64,000 bases of DNA, from contig NZ_KB894807.1 of NCBI RefSeq assembly GCF_000374645.1, positions 62,001 to 126,000 on the forward strand, written 5' to 3'. The notes under the pieces are model-generated. The model was not told the origin of the DNA. It saw nothing but the letters and a program-made list of their open reading frames with translations, and did no database searches. The position numbers and the translations under genes were made by a program. Below, piece after piece: positions 25,730 to 34,899 of this stretch (within the stretch, counting starts at the first letter, position 1; the number at the start of each line of letters is the position of its first letter). This stretch comes from Arhodomonas aquaeolei DSM 8974 (GTDB lineage: Bacteria; Pseudomonadota; Gammaproteobacteria; Nitrococcales; Nitrococcaceae).

Positions 25730-27543
25730 CGCAAGGCCCCTTACTCGAGACTAACAGCCCGCTCAGCGCCGAGCAGGCCGAGCAGCTCAACGCGCTTATC
25801 GCCTCCCTGCGCGATGACCAGATGACCTGGCTGAGCGGCTACCTGGCAGGCCTGTCCGCGGCCAGCCCCGCCGCCAATGCCGAGTCCGGCGCGCGCACCG
25901 CACCCGCGGGCGAGGCGCTGCCGGAGATCACCGTCCTCTATGGCAGCCAGACCGGCAACGCCGAGGGCATCGCCGAGCTCGCGGTCGAGCGCGCGGAGGC
26001 CCGCGGCTTCGCCGCCCGCCTCGCCGACATGGCGGACTTCGGCAAGAAGGACCTCAAGGCGGCCGCCAACCTCATGGTCGTCGTGAGCACCCACGGCGAA
26101 GGCGACCCGCCGGACACCGCCGAGGCCGTCCACGAGCTGGTCAACGGCCGCAAGGCACCGAAACTCGACGACGCCCGCTTCGCCGTGCTCGCCCTCGGCG
26201 ACTCCAGCTACGAGAACTTCTGCCAGACCGGCCGGGACTTCGACACCCGCCTCGAGGCGCTCGGCGCCGAGCGCGTGCTCGAGCGCGTCGACTGCGACGT
26301 CGACTACGACGACGATGCTTCCGCCTGGGTCGACGCCGCCCTGGACCGCTTCGCCGAGCTCACCGGCGCAAGCGCGCCGGCGGCGAGCAACGTCATCCCC
26401 ATGGCTGAGGCCCGCGGCGGCGGCACCGCGGCATGGAGCAAGAAGAACCCGTTTCCCGCGGAGATCCTGGACAGCGTCGTTCTCAACGGCCGCGGCTCGG
26501 ACAAGGAGACCCGCCACATAGAGCTCTCGCTGGAAGGCTCCGGGCTGACCTTCGAGCCCGGCGACGCCATCGGCGTGGTGCCCCTGAACGATCCGCGGGT
26601 GGTGGACGAGCTGCTCGCCGCCACCGGCCTGGACGGCGATGCCGCCCTGGAGGGCGGCGAGACGCTGCGGGAGACCCTGCAGCGCGACTACGAGATCACC
26701 ACCCTCACCCGCCCGTTCCTGGAACGCTGGGCGGAGATCGCCGGCGCTGACGGGCTCCGGCGCCTGCTGGGCGAGGACGCCCGCGACGAGCTGCGCGAGT
26801 GGATGGACGGGCGCCAGATCATCGACGTGGTCGAGGCCTTCCCCGCCGAGGGCGTGACCGCCGAGGCCTTCGTGGCGGCACTCCGGCGTCTGCCGCCGCG
26901 GCTGTATTCCATAGCCTCCAGCCAGCAGGCCGACGAGGACGAGGTGCACCTCACCGTCGCCGTGGTCCGCTACGAGACCCACGGCCGCGAGCGCGAGGGC
27001 GTGGCCTCCACCTATCTGGCCGACCGCCTGGAGCCGGGCCAGACCGTGGGTGTCTACGTCGACCGCAACAAGAACTTCAAGCTGCCCGCCGACCCCTCGG
27101 CGGCGACGATCATGATCGGTCCGGGTACCGGCGTCGCACCGTTCCGCGCCTTCCTCGCCGAGCGTGAGGAGACCGGTGCGGACGGCCGCAACTGGCTGTT
27201 CTTCGGTGACCGGCACTTCCAGACCGACTTCCTCTACCAGGCGGACTTCCTCGCCTGGCGGGACAAGGGCGTGCTCGATCGCATCGACGTCGCCTTCTCC
27301 CGGGACCAGGCCGAGAAGGTCTACGTCCAGGACCGACTGCGCGAGAACGGCGCCGAGATCTACGCCTGGCTGCAGCAGGGCGCCCACGTCTATGTCTGCG
27401 GCGACGCCGACCGGATGGCCGGCGACGTTCACGCCGCGCTGACGGAGATCGTCCGCGAGCACGGCGGGCTCGACGAGCAGGGCGCCGCGGACTACCTTCG
27501 CGCCCTGCAGAAGGACAAGCGTTACCAGCGGGACGTCTACTAG
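25726..27543 (+). CDS. cysJ: NADPH-sulfite reductase flavoprotein, alpha subunit
   Basis: A 605-residue diflavin reductase. The FMN flavodoxin domain is at about 66-205 (TVLYGSQTGNAEG, STHGEGDPPD, LALGDSSYENFC). The FAD-binding region has LYSIASSQ near residue 390. The NADPH domain includes GPGTGVAPFRAF, and the chain ends in an aromatic residue (RDVY). It passes electrons from NADPH to CysI for six-electron reduction of sulfite to sulfide. GGAGG lies eight bases before the ATG. Length matches E. coli CysJ (599). Confidence 0.97.
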   Translation: MAQGPLLETNSPLSAEQAEQLNALIASLRDDQMTWLSGYLAGLSAASPAANAESGARTAPAGEALPEITVLYGSQTGNAEGIAELAVERAEARGFAARLADMADFGKKDLKAAANLMVVVSTHGEGDPPDTAEAVHELVNGRKAPKLDDARFAVLALGDSSYENFCQTGRDFDTRLEALGAERVLERVDCDVDYDDDASAWVDAALDRFAELTGASAPAASNVIPMAEARGGGTAAWSKKNPFPAEILDSVVLNGRGSDKETRHIELSLEGSGLTFEPGDAIGVVPLNDPRVVDELLAATGLDGDAALEGGETLRETLQRDYEITTLTRPFLERWAEIAGADGLRRLLGEDARDELREWMDGRQIIDVVEAFPAEGVTAEAFVAALRRLPPRLYSIASSQQADEDEVHLTVAVVRYETHGREREGVASTYLADRLEPGQTVGVYVDRNKNFKLPADPSAATIMIGPGTGVAPFRAFLAEREETGADGRNWLFFGDRHFQTDFLYQADFLAWRDKGVLDRIDVAFSRDQAEKVYVQDRLRENGAEIYAWLQQGAHVYVCGDADRMAGDVHAALTEIVREHGGLDEQGAADYLRALQKDKRYQRDVY

Positions 27544-27545
27544 GA

Positions 27546-27572
27546 CCGTTCCGGATCGCGACGCCGGAACGG
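27546..27572 (+). terminator. Hairpin just after the cysJ stop
   Basis: Perfect 9-base arms CCGTTCCGG (27546-27554) and CCGGAACGG (27564-27572) with a 9-base loop, starting three bases after the cysJ stop. There is no T-run. Since cysI follows 154 bases later on the same strand, this may be a partial terminator or an mRNA-stabilising element within the operon. Confidence 0.45.
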
Positions 27573-27726
27573 CTCGGCCCGGCGGACACACGAGCCGGCA
27601 CCCGCCGCGGCGATGCGGCCCCGGCGTCGGCCGGAACGGCGTCATCACACTGCGGCCGCGCCGTCCCCGTCCCCCGGAAAGGGCGTGCCGGCACGGCATC
27701 ACGGCAACAGCCAACGGGCCCTGACC

Positions 27727-29457
27727 ATGAACGACATCAGCCGACCGCTCGAAGAGCTCAGCCACAACGAGACGCTGAAGGCCGACAGCGACTACCTGCG
27801 CGGCAACCTGACCGCCGAGCTCGCCGACCCGGTGACCGGCGGCGTGACCGAGGACAGCCTGCAGCTGACCAAGTTCCACGGCATGTACCTGCAGGACGAC
27901 CGCGCCCTGCGCAGCGAGCGCCGCCGCCAGAAGCTCGAGCCGCTGTACTCGTTCATGGTCCGCGTGCGCCTGCCCGGCGGGGTGGTCACCCCGGCGCAGT
28001 GGCTGAAGATGGACGAGCTCGCACGGACCTACGCCAACGGCACCCTGCGGCTGACGACGCGCCAGACGTTCCAGTTCCACGGCGTGCTCAAGCGCGACAT
28101 CAAGCAGCACATCCAGGGCATCGACGCCGCCGCGCTGGACTGCATCGCCGCCTGCGGCGACGTCAACCGCAACGTCATCGCCACCGCCAACCCCCGGCGC
28201 TCGGCAGTGCACCGGCGCACTTTCGAGCTCGCCCACGAGATCAGCGCCCACCTGCTGCCGCGCACCCGCGCCTACCACGAGATATTCCTGGGCGAGGAGC
28301 GCGTCGCCGGCGGTCCGGAGGAGCAGGAACCGCTCTACGGGTCGCAGTACCTGCCCCGCAAGTTCAAGATCGCCCTGGCGGTGCCGCCGGAGAACGACGT
28401 GGACGTCTTCGCCCACGATATCGGCTTCATCGCCATCGTCGACGACGACGGTACGCTCGCCGGCTACAACGTCACCATCGGCGGCGGCATGGGCATGACC
28501 CACGGCGAGACCGCGACCTTCCCGTGCGTGGGCGGGGTCATCGGCTTCTGCACCCCTGATCAGGTGGTCGAGGTCGCCGAGAAGATCATGCTCGTGCAGC
28601 GCGACCACGGCGACCGCGCCAACCGCAAGCACGCCCGGCTGAAGTACACCGTCGACGACCACGGCGCCGACTGGTTCCGCGGCGAGGTGGAGAAACGCCT
28701 CGGCTACGAGCTGGAAGCGGCCCGGGCATACCGCTTCGGCGACAACACCGACCGCCTCGGCTGGTACCAGGGCGACGACGGCGACTGGCACTACGGGCTG
28801 TTCGTGCAGAACGGCCGGGTCGCCGACTTCGACGACGAGCGCCGGATCATGAGCGGCCTGCGTGCCATTGCCGGGGTCCACGAGGGCGACATCGCCATCA
28901 CCACCAACCAGAACGTGGTGATTGCCGGCGTGGCCGAGGGCCAGCGCGAGCGCATCCAGTCGCTGATCGACGAGTACGGCCTGGAGCGCCACGCCTCCGC
29001 TCTGCGCGCCGCCTCCATGGCCTGCGTGGCCTTCCCCACCTGTGGACTGGCCATGGCGGAGAGCGAGCGCTATCTGCCGACCTTCGTCGACAAGCTCGAG
29101 GCGCTGATGCGCGACGCCGGCCTCGACCCGGAGGCGGACCCGATCGTCACCCGCATGACCGGCTGCCCCAACGGCTGTGCCCGGCCCTACATCGCGGAGA
29201 TCGGCTTCGTGGGCAAGGCGCTCGGCAAGTACAACCTCTACCTCGGCGGCAACCGCACCGGCTCGAGGCTCGCCAAGCTCTACCGCGAGAACATCGACGA
29301 GGCCACGATCCTCGAGACCCTGGGCGGGCTGCTCGGCGATTACGCCCGACAGCGCGGGGACGGCGAGTGCTTTGGCGACTTCGTGGTGCGCACCGGCGTG
29401 GTCCCCGAGGTCACCGCGGGACGCCACTTCCACGATCCGCTGCCTGCCGTAGAATAG
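27727..29457 (+). CDS. cysI: NADPH-sulfite reductase hemoprotein, beta subunit
   Basis: A 576-residue siroheme and [4Fe-4S] enzyme. The cluster cysteines are Cys433, 439, 480 and 484 (CVAFPTC and CPNGC), nearly identical in spacing to E. coli CysI. The siroheme-binding Arg-rich segment [15 protein letters not shown] lies near residue 105. The ATG at 27727 gives the normal N-terminus; the frame extends upstream but without family similarity. It follows cysJ by 183 bases. Confidence 0.97.
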   Translation: MNDISRPLEELSHNETLKADSDYLRGNLTAELADPVTGGVTEDSLQLTKFHGMYLQDDRALRSERRRQKLEPLYSFMVRVRLPGGVVTPAQWLKMDELARTYANGTLRLTTRQTFQFHGVLKRDIKQHIQGIDAAALDCIAACGDVNRNVIATANPRRSAVHRRTFELAHEISAHLLPRTRAYHEIFLGEERVAGGPEEQEPLYGSQYLPRKFKIALAVPPENDVDVFAHDIGFIAIVDDDGTLAGYNVTIGGGMGMTHGETATFPCVGGVIGFCTPDQVVEVAEKIMLVQRDHGDRANRKHARLKYTVDDHGADWFRGEVEKRLGYELEAARAYRFGDNTDRLGWYQGDDGDWHYGLFVQNGRVADFDDERRIMSGLRAIAGVHEGDIAITTNQNVVIAGVAEGQRERIQSLIDEYGLERHASALRAASMACVAFPTCGLAMAESERYLPTFVDKLEALMRDAGLDPEADPIVTRMTGCPNGCARPYIAEIGFVGKALGKYNLYLGGNRTGSRLAKLYRENIDEATILETLGGLLGDYARQRGDGECFGDFVVRTGVVPEVTAGRHFHDPLPAVE

Positions 29458-29476
29458 CCCCCTCGGGGCACGGACG

Positions 29477-29504
29477 CCCCGCCGCCCGCGTCCGGGGGGC
29501 GGGG
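29477..29504 (+). terminator. GC-rich hairpin after cysI
   Basis: Eleven-base arms (29477-29487 and 29494-29504, CCCCGCCGCCC / GGGGGGCGGGG) with one mismatch and a six-base loop, about 20 bases after cysI. It lacks a T-run. It may separate cysJI from the transporter gene. Confidence 0.4.
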
Positions 29505-29580
29505 CCCGCCACCCGCGCGTCGCCGGCGCGGGCGGTGCGCGTGCCGGAACGCCGGCATCCATCACACCGGGAGGAACGCG

Positions 29581-31371
29581 TTGACCTGGGAAGCCTGGCT
29601 CACGATCGCCGTCGTGCTCGCCGTGATCATCGGCCTCGCGCGTAACGCCGCCTCCCCCACCACCCTGCTGTTCGGCGCCCTCGGCGTGCTCATGACCGCC
29701 ACCGCACTTACCGGCAGCGACCAGCTGCTCGCCCCCGCCGAGGCCGTGGCCGGCTTCGGCAACCCGGGTCTGGTGACCGTGGGGCTGCTGTTCGTGGTGG
29801 TCGCCGGGCTGGTGCGCACCGGTGCGCTTGCGATCATCAGCGAGCCCATCGTGGGCCGGCCGCGGCGGCTGCTCAGCGCCCAGCTGCGGCTGCTGCCACC
29901 GGTCTCCGGGCTGTCGGCGTTCCTCAACAACACCCCGGTGGTCGCGATGTTCCTGCCGGTGGTGAGCGACCTCGCCAAGCGCACCCGCCTGCCCGCCTCG
30001 CGGCTGTTCCTGCCGCTGTCCTACGCCTCGATCTTCGGCGGCATGTGCACCCTGATCGGGACCAGCACCAACCTGGTGGTCGCCGGACTGATCCAGGGCG
30101 AGCCGGCGGTGGCCCCGGTGGCGCTGTTCGATCTCGCCTGGGTGGGTGTGCCCGTGGCCCTGCTGGGGCTGGCCTACATCCTCGTCGCGAGCCCACGGCT
30201 GCTGCCGGACAACCGCGCCGCACTGGACATCGACGCGGACCCCCGGCGCTATACCGCGGAGGTGGTGGTCGACCCCGACGGCCCCCTGGTGGGACGCAGC
30301 ATCGAGCAGGCGGGCCTGCGCCACCTGCCCGGCCTGTTCCTCGCGGAGATCGAGCGCGACGGCCAGGTCCTGCCCGCCGTCGCCCCCAGCGAACGGCTCC
30401 AGGCCGGCGACCGGCTGGTCTTCGCCGGAGTGGTGGAATCGGTGGTGGACCTCCAGCGCATGCGCGGCCTCCAGCCCGCCACCGACCAGGTGCACAAACT
30501 GCAGGGCCGGCGCGACCAACGCTGCATGGTCGAGGCGGTGGTCTCCAACGAGTGTCCGCTGGTGGGCAGCAGCATCCGCGCCGGGCGCTTCCGCAGCGAG
30601 TACAACGCCGCCGTGGTGGCGGTCGCCCGCGGCGGCCGGCGCCTGTCCGGCAAGATCGGCGACATCGTGCTGCAGGCCGGCGACACGCTGCTGCTGGAGA
30701 CCCACCCGAGCTTCCTCCAGCGCCAGCGCAACGGCCGCGACTTCTTCCTGGTCAGCCAGGTGGAGGATTCCGCTCCCCGCCGCCACGACAAGGCCTGGAT
30801 CGCGCTCGGGCTGCTCACCGCCATGGTCGCCGCGGCCGCCAGCGGCGTGCTCACGATGCTCAACGCCGCCCTGCTCGCCGCCGGCGGCATGGTCCTCACC
30901 GGCTGCACCAGCAGCGCCGAGGCCCGGCGGCACGTGGACTGGTCCGTCCTGCTGGTGATCGGGGCGGCACTGGGCGTGGGCCAGGCGATGGCCAACAGCG
31001 GCGCCGCCACCACCCTCGCCGACGCGCTGGTGAGCGCGGCCGGGGGACGGCCCTGGCTGGTGCTGCTCGCGGTGTTCGCGGTCACCTCGCTGTTCACGGA
31101 GATGATCACCAACAACGCCGCCGCGGTGCTGGTCTTCCCGGTGGCGCTGTCGGCGGCGCAGGGCCTGGGGGTGAACCCCACACCGTTCATGATCTGCCTG
31201 ATGATCGCCGCCTCGGCGAGCTTCTCCTCGCCACTGGGCTACCAGACCAACCTGATGGTCTTCGGCCCCGGCGGCTACCGCTTCGCGGACTACCTCCGCT
31301 TCGGCCTGCCGCTCAACCTCCTCACCATGGCGGTGGCGGTGACGATCGCACCGCTGGTCTGGCCGTTCTAG
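29581..31371 (+). CDS. DASS/SLC13-type anion transporter with two RCK_C (TrkA_C) domains
   Basis: A 596-residue membrane protein. Residues 1-195 and 420-596 are hydrophobic, with about 10-12 helices, the family motif SGLSAFLNNTPVVAMFLPV and the second half-repeat SLFTEMITNNAAAVLVFPV. Between them lie two cytoplasmic RCK_C domains (about 215-300 and 310-390). Such proteins carry sulfate or other dianions; next to cysJI, sulfate uptake is the likely role. The TTG start at 29581 has a GGGAGG ribosome-binding site six bases upstream. Substrate is inferred from context. Confidence 0.85.
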   Translation: MTWEAWLTIAVVLAVIIGLARNAASPTTLLFGALGVLMTATALTGSDQLLAPAEAVAGFGNPGLVTVGLLFVVVAGLVRTGALAIISEPIVGRPRRLLSAQLRLLPPVSGLSAFLNNTPVVAMFLPVVSDLAKRTRLPASRLFLPLSYASIFGGMCTLIGTSTNLVVAGLIQGEPAVAPVALFDLAWVGVPVALLGLAYILVASPRLLPDNRAALDIDADPRRYTAEVVVDPDGPLVGRSIEQAGLRHLPGLFLAEIERDGQVLPAVAPSERLQAGDRLVFAGVVESVVDLQRMRGLQPATDQVHKLQGRRDQRCMVEAVVSNECPLVGSSIRAGRFRSEYNAAVVAVARGGRRLSGKIGDIVLQAGDTLLLETHPSFLQRQRNGRDFFLVSQVEDSAPRRHDKAWIALGLLTAMVAAAASGVLTMLNAALLAAGGMVLTGCTSSAEARRHVDWSVLLVIGAALGVGQAMANSGAATTLADALVSAAGGRPWLVLLAVFAVTSLFTEMITNNAAAVLVFPVALSAAQGLGVNPTPFMICLMIAASASFSSPLGYQTNLMVFGPGGYRFADYLRFGLPLNLLTMAVAVTIAPLVWPF

Positions 31372-31398
31372 CGGCCGCGGAGCGGGCGCCCGCGGCCG
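31372..31398. terminator. Bidirectional hairpin between the DASS transporter and hinT
   Basis: Perfect 9-base arms CGGCCGCGG (31372-31380) and CCGCGGCCG (31390-31398) with a 9-base loop, directly after the transporter stop and 14 bases beyond the hinT stop. Its place between convergent genes suits a shared terminator. Confidence 0.55.
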
Positions 31399-31411
31399 AC
31401 GCGATCCCGGG

Positions 31412-31756
31412 TCAGCCCACCACCATCGGCCCCATGGGACGACCGCCCATGAGATGGACGTGCAGGTGATAGACTTCCTGGCCACCGTGCTCACGGCAGT
31501 TGACCAGCAGCCGGTAACCGGACTCCGCGATCCCCTCGCGGCGGGCGAGATCGCGCGCCACCACCACCATGTGCCCGATCAGCGCCTCGTCCTCGTCGGC
31601 GATGTCGTCCACCGTCTCGATGACCTTGTTCGGCACGATGAGGATGTGTGTCGGCGCCTTGGGCGCGATGTCACGGAAGGCGGTGACCCGATCGTCCTGG
31701 TAGACGATGTCCGCGTCCATCTCGCCGTCGACGATCTGCTTGAAGATATTCGCCAT
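31412..31756 (-). CDS. hinT: HIT-family nucleotide hydrolase (HinT-type)
   Basis: A 114-residue histidine-triad protein. The catalytic triad HLHVH is at residues 97-101, preceded by GGQEVYHL as in HinT/PKCI proteins. The family hydrolyses adenosine phosphoramidates and aminoacyl-adenylates. AGGAG precedes the ATG at a good distance. It is the last gene of the leftward group that starts with the TadA-GNAT fusion. Confidence 0.94.
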   Translation of the reverse strand: MANIFKQIVDGEMDADIVYQDDRVTAFRDIAPKAPTHILIVPNKVIETVDDIADEDEALIGHMVVVARDLARREGIAESGYRLLVNCREHGGQEVYHLHVHLMGGRPMGPMVVG

Positions 31757-31818
31757 GGATCGACTCCTGTCGTTTGCCGGGCCGCCATTCTACATCGCCC
31801 CCGGCCCGGCGTAGGTGC

Positions 31819-32142
31819 TCAGGCGGCGCGCGGGGCGAACATGATGATTGCCATCCCGGTCAGTGCCACCGCGGAACCGAGCAGATCCCACGCGGTCGGC
31901 CGAATCCCGTCCACAGCCCATAGCCAGACCACGGCGGTGGCGACGTAGACCCCGCCGTAGGCCGCGTAGACCCGCCCTGCCGCGGTGGGGTGGAGAGAAA
32001 GCAGCCAGACGAACAGCGCGAGGCTCGCGGCCGCCGGCAGCAGGAGCCACGGGCTGCGTCCCTCGTTGAGCCAGAGATACGGCAGGTAACAGCCGGCGAT
32101 CTCCGCCAGCGCCGTCACCACGAAAAGCGCCAGGGTATTCAC
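31819..32142 (-). CDS. ynfA: YnfA/UPF0060-family membrane protein
   Basis: A 107-residue protein with four predicted membrane helices. It has the family signatures [25 protein letters not shown]-like [21 protein letters not shown] and [22 protein letters not shown]. Related to small multidrug resistance proteins, its transport role is not established. It starts with GTG, 10 bases after metR, and is probably co-transcribed with it. Confidence 0.93.
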   Translation of the reverse strand: MNTLALFVVTALAEIAGCYLPYLWLNEGRSPWLLLPAAASLALFVWLLSLHPTAAGRVYAAYGGVYVATAVVWLWAVDGIRPTAWDLLGSAVALTGMAIIMFAPRAA

Positions 32143-32152
32143 CTCGGCGGCC

Positions 32153-33094
32153 TCACTCCGGCAGCGACACCGGGCGGATGCCGCGCAGGGTCTCGCCGGT
32201 GAGCCGGCGCGCGGCGGCGATGAAGCCGCTCAGGTACGGCAGCGTGGCCTCCTCCTCGCGCACCGCGGCATAGAGCGTGCTCCACAGCCCGCCGGGCCCG
32301 AGCCGGCAGACCTGGATCTGGCCCCGGGCGAGGTGCTCCTCCAGCGCCCAGCTCGGCATCGCGGTCACGCCGCGGCGGCTCGCCACGAGCTGGACGATCA
32401 TCACCGAGAGCTCGGAGGTACGCACCGCCGCGGGCGCCACACCGGCCGGGTCCAGGAAACGGCTGAACACGTCCAGCCGCGACCGGCACACCGGGTAGGT
32501 GATCAGGGTCTGGTCCGCCAGGTCCTCGGGCTCGATGTGGTCCTGGGCGGCGAGCGTGGAGCCCGCGGGCACGGCCAGCTGGACCTCGTGGCGGAACAGC
32601 GGCGAGTAGTGAATGCCGGTGAGCGCCGGGTCCGGGTCGGAGGTGATAACCATGTCGATATCGCCGCGCACCAACGCCGGCAGCGGGTGGAAATTGAACC
32701 CCATGGACAGGTCCATCTCCACCTCCGGCCAGCGCTCGCGGTAGCGTTCCATCGTGGGCAGCAGCCACTGATAGCAGCTGTGGCACTCGATCGCGAGGTG
32801 AAGCCGCCCGCCCTGGCCCGCGGCCAGGTTGTTGAGCCGCTGCTCGACGGTCTCCACCTCCGGGAGCACGCGGTCGGCGAGCTCCAGCAGCATCTGCCCT
32901 GCCGGGGCGAGGCGCAGCGGCCGCGAGCGGCGGAAGAACAGCTCCGCGCCGACGCGGGACTCAAGCCCCTTGATCTGGTGAGAGAGCGCGCTCTGGGTGA
33001 GATTCAGCCGCTCCGCCGCGGCGACCAGGCTGCCCGTCTCGCAGATCGTCTTCAGGCTGCGCAGATGCCGCAGCTCCAGCCAACCGCCCATCAT
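32153..33094 (-). CDS. metR: LysR-family regulator MetR
   Basis: A 313-residue LysR-type regulator. The N-terminal helix-turn-helix is at about 8-65 ([37 protein letters not shown], split here only for description). The effector domain contains [13 protein letters not shown] and [22 protein letters not shown], typical of homocysteine-responsive MetR. It probably controls methionine synthesis genes elsewhere. GGAGG lies one base from the first ATG and four from the second (33091), so the second may be used. It starts seven bases after the ybaK-like gene. Confidence 0.92.
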   Translation of the reverse strand: MMGGWLELRHLRSLKTICETGSLVAAAERLNLTQSALSHQIKGLESRVGAELFFRRSRPLRLAPAGQMLLELADRVLPEVETVEQRLNNLAAGQGGRLHLAIECHSCYQWLLPTMERYRERWPEVEMDLSMGFNFHPLPALVRGDIDMVITSDPDPALTGIHYSPLFRHEVQLAVPAGSTLAAQDHIEPEDLADQTLITYPVCRSRLDVFSRFLDPAGVAPAAVRTSELSVMIVQLVASRRGVTAMPSWALEEHLARGQIQVCRLGPGGLWSTLYAAVREEEATLPYLSGFIAAARRLTGETLRGIRPVSLPE

Positions 33095-33101
33095 TCCTCC
33101 G

Positions 33102-33572
33102 CTATCGCGTCACGCGGGCTCGTGTCCCGCCGGTGAGTTCGGGCAGCGCCGAGGGCGCCACGGGGAAGACCGCGAACGGCGAGCCCGCCGCGGCCCAGAC
33201 ACGCTCGAAGCGCCACAGCGCGTCGTCCAGCCAGCAGCGCAGCCTTTCCGGATGGCCTACCGGGGGGACACCGCCGATGGCGAAGCCGGTATGCTCGCGC
33301 ACGAACGCGGCATCCGCGCGGCCGATGCCCTCGCCGGCGAGCTCGGCCAGCAGCACCTCGTCCACGCGCCGGTCGCCGCTGGCGATGACCAGCAGCGCAT
33401 CACCGCTGTCGACACCGCGGAAAACCAGGCTCTTCGCGATCTGGCCGACGTCCACGCCCAGCGCCGCGGCGGCCTCGGCCGCGGTGCGGGTGGACTCGTC
33501 CACCGACTCGATGGTGACCTCGCGGCCACGCTCGGCGAGCGCCCGCGCCACCCGTTCAGGTCCCTTCGCCAT
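33102..33572 (-). CDS. YbaK/EbsC-family aminoacyl-tRNA deacylase
   Basis: A 156-residue protein of the YbaK/ProX editing family, which hydrolyses mischarged tRNA in trans. It contains AALGVDVGQIAKSLVFRG with the substrate Lys, LVIASGDRRVDE and the GFAIGGVPPVGH motif. GGAGG precedes the ATG by six bases. The start lies 17 bases inside the end of the TadA-GNAT gene, implying coupling. Whether it edits Cys-tRNA-Pro, Ala-tRNA-Pro or another substrate cannot be told. Confidence 0.92.
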   Translation of the reverse strand: MAKGPERVARALAERGREVTIESVDESTRTAAEAAAALGVDVGQIAKSLVFRGVDSGDALLVIASGDRRVDEVLLAELAGEGIGRADAAFVREHTGFAIGGVPPVGHPERLRCWLDDALWRFERVWAAAGSPFAVFPVAPSALPELTGGTRARVTR

Positions 33573-34551
33573 TCTCGTCCTCCGTGTCCAGCGGCAGGGT
33601 CAGTATGCGCTGCGGCCCCGCCGGTCCGCCGTGATAGAGCGCCCCCGTGTCGCGGAAACCGAAACGCCGGTACGCCGCCTCGGCCTTGTCGTTGCGCAGG
33701 TTCACCGTCAGGCTCAGCCACCGATAGCGCCGGGCCGCGATCGCGACGATCCCGCGCAGCGCCCGGGTCGCCACACCCCGCCCCTGATGACGGCGGTCGA
33801 TGCGCAGCCCCTCCAGCCAGGCCTCGTCGCCGCGCCGTCCGGGATAGTCCACACCCTGTACCGGCGGCACCAACGCCATCAGCCCCACCGGCCGGCCGCC
33901 GGCCTCGATGCCGTACAGCGCCTCGGCATAACCCTCGCGGAAGTGGCGCCGCATCAGCGTCGGCGCGTCGCTCACGAATGCCCCCTGGCCCTCGCCCACC
34001 GCGACGCCCTCGTAGCCGTGGGCATTCTCCGGGGTCAGCCGGACCAGCCGCACCGCCGGCCGCGAGGCGGCGCGCCGGGCACGGAAGAAGCGCTGCAGCC
34101 GCTCGCCGCAGGCATCGGCCATCACCCCGCCGTCGACCTGCAGGCGATGATTGTGACTGGCGTGCCCGTGCAGCGCCAGCGCACCGCCGCAGGCGCCGGT
34201 CTTCGGGTCCGCGGCGCCGAAGACCACGCGGCGCACCCGCGCGTGGACCAGCGCCCCCACGCACATGGGGCAGGGCTCCAGGGTCACGTAGAGCGTGGCG
34301 TCGGGCAGGCGGTAGGCGGCACGCCGACGGGCGGCGTCGCGCACCGCCACGATCTCCGCGTGGGCCGTGGGGTCGTGGTCGGCGATGGGCCGGTTCCAGC
34401 CCTCGCCGATCACGCTCCCGTCGCCGGCGACCACCACCGCCCCCACGGGCACCTCGCCCGCCTCGGCGGCACGCTCGGCAAGGGCCAGGGCGCGGGCCAT
34501 GAAGCCCTCGTCCGCCGCGGCGCCGGCCTCGGATGACGCGTCGTCGTTCAC
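33556..34551 (-). CDS. Fusion of a TadA-like deaminase and a GNAT acetyltransferase
   Basis: A 331-residue two-domain protein. Residues 15-160 are a zinc nucleoside/tRNA-adenosine deaminase domain with His64-Ala-Glu66 (HAE) and Cys94/Cys97 (PCPMC), and read like a full TadA (GEVPVGAVVV, TLEPCPMCVGAL, FGAADPKTGACG), which makes inosine at tRNA wobble position 34. Residues 168-325 are a GNAT domain with the acetyl-CoA loop HQGRGVA at 255-261 and NDKAEAAYRRFGFRDTG. The start is GTG and has no clear ribosome-binding site. It is first in a five-gene leftward group. I am sure of both domains; the target of the acetyltransferase is unknown. Confidence 0.9.
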   Translation of the reverse strand: MNDDASSEAGAAADEGFMARALALAERAAEAGEVPVGAVVVAGDGSVIGEGWNRPIADHDPTAHAEIVAVRDAARRRAAYRLPDATLYVTLEPCPMCVGALVHARVRRVVFGAADPKTGACGGALALHGHASHNHRLQVDGGVMADACGERLQRFFRARRAASRPAVRLVRLTPENAHGYEGVAVGEGQGAFVSDAPTLMRRHFREGYAEALYGIEAGGRPVGLMALVPPVQGVDYPGRRGDEAWLEGLRIDRRHQGRGVATRALRGIVAIAARRYRWLSLTVNLRNDKAEAAYRRFGFRDTGALYHGGPAGPQRILTLPLDTEDENGEGT

Positions 34552-34899
34552 GGCACCGCGGGGACGGCCCGGCCGCCGACGGACATCACACCCCGCCCGG
34601 TCGTCAGCTGGTCACCCAACCCGGCATGGTCAAGGGGTTTCACGGTGATCGACCCGGGATTCATAACGTCGCTTTGCCATCAACGGCACACATCTTCTGC
34701 TGGCGTGGGAGAGGGAGCGCTTCGCGGGGAGACGACTCTGCTCGACACCGTCATCAATCGGCCTCAAGGATACAGGAAGCCGGCGGGCGTTGTCCGCCGC
34801 CCCGCCCCCGTCGCGCCCGGTAGCAATCCCGTTCAATACACCGGCCGCGCGGCGTTCCAGCCTGGCCGGCACGAGATCAAGACACCGAGGACATCCCCC
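34552..34899. other. 348-base gap between TadA-GNAT and the LysE exporter
   Basis: Divergent promoter region. It has lower GC at 34640-34780 than its surroundings, and an open frame that lacks coding character. A short GGCGG/CCGCC hairpin lies near 34781-34800. I recognise no RNA gene or riboswitch consensus in it. Confidence 0.4.

Noticed and set aside
25741-31494. Very long leftward open frame (over 1900 codons) opposite cysJ, cysI and the transporter
   Set aside because: It is antisense to three clear genes; the high GC content suppresses stop codons. The translation has no recognisable domain and is biased to His, Gly, Val and Gln as expected for a shadow frame.
31776-31810. GCCGGGCC / GGCCCGGC inverted repeat between ynfA and hinT
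   Set aside because: Eight-base arms with a loop of about 19 bases and no T-run. It could be chance in this GC-rich sequence.
34640-34899. Possible riboswitch before the LysE exporter
   Set aside because: A GGAGAGGGAG stretch looked riboswitch-like, but I could not align the region with a glycine, lysine or guanidine riboswitch consensus.
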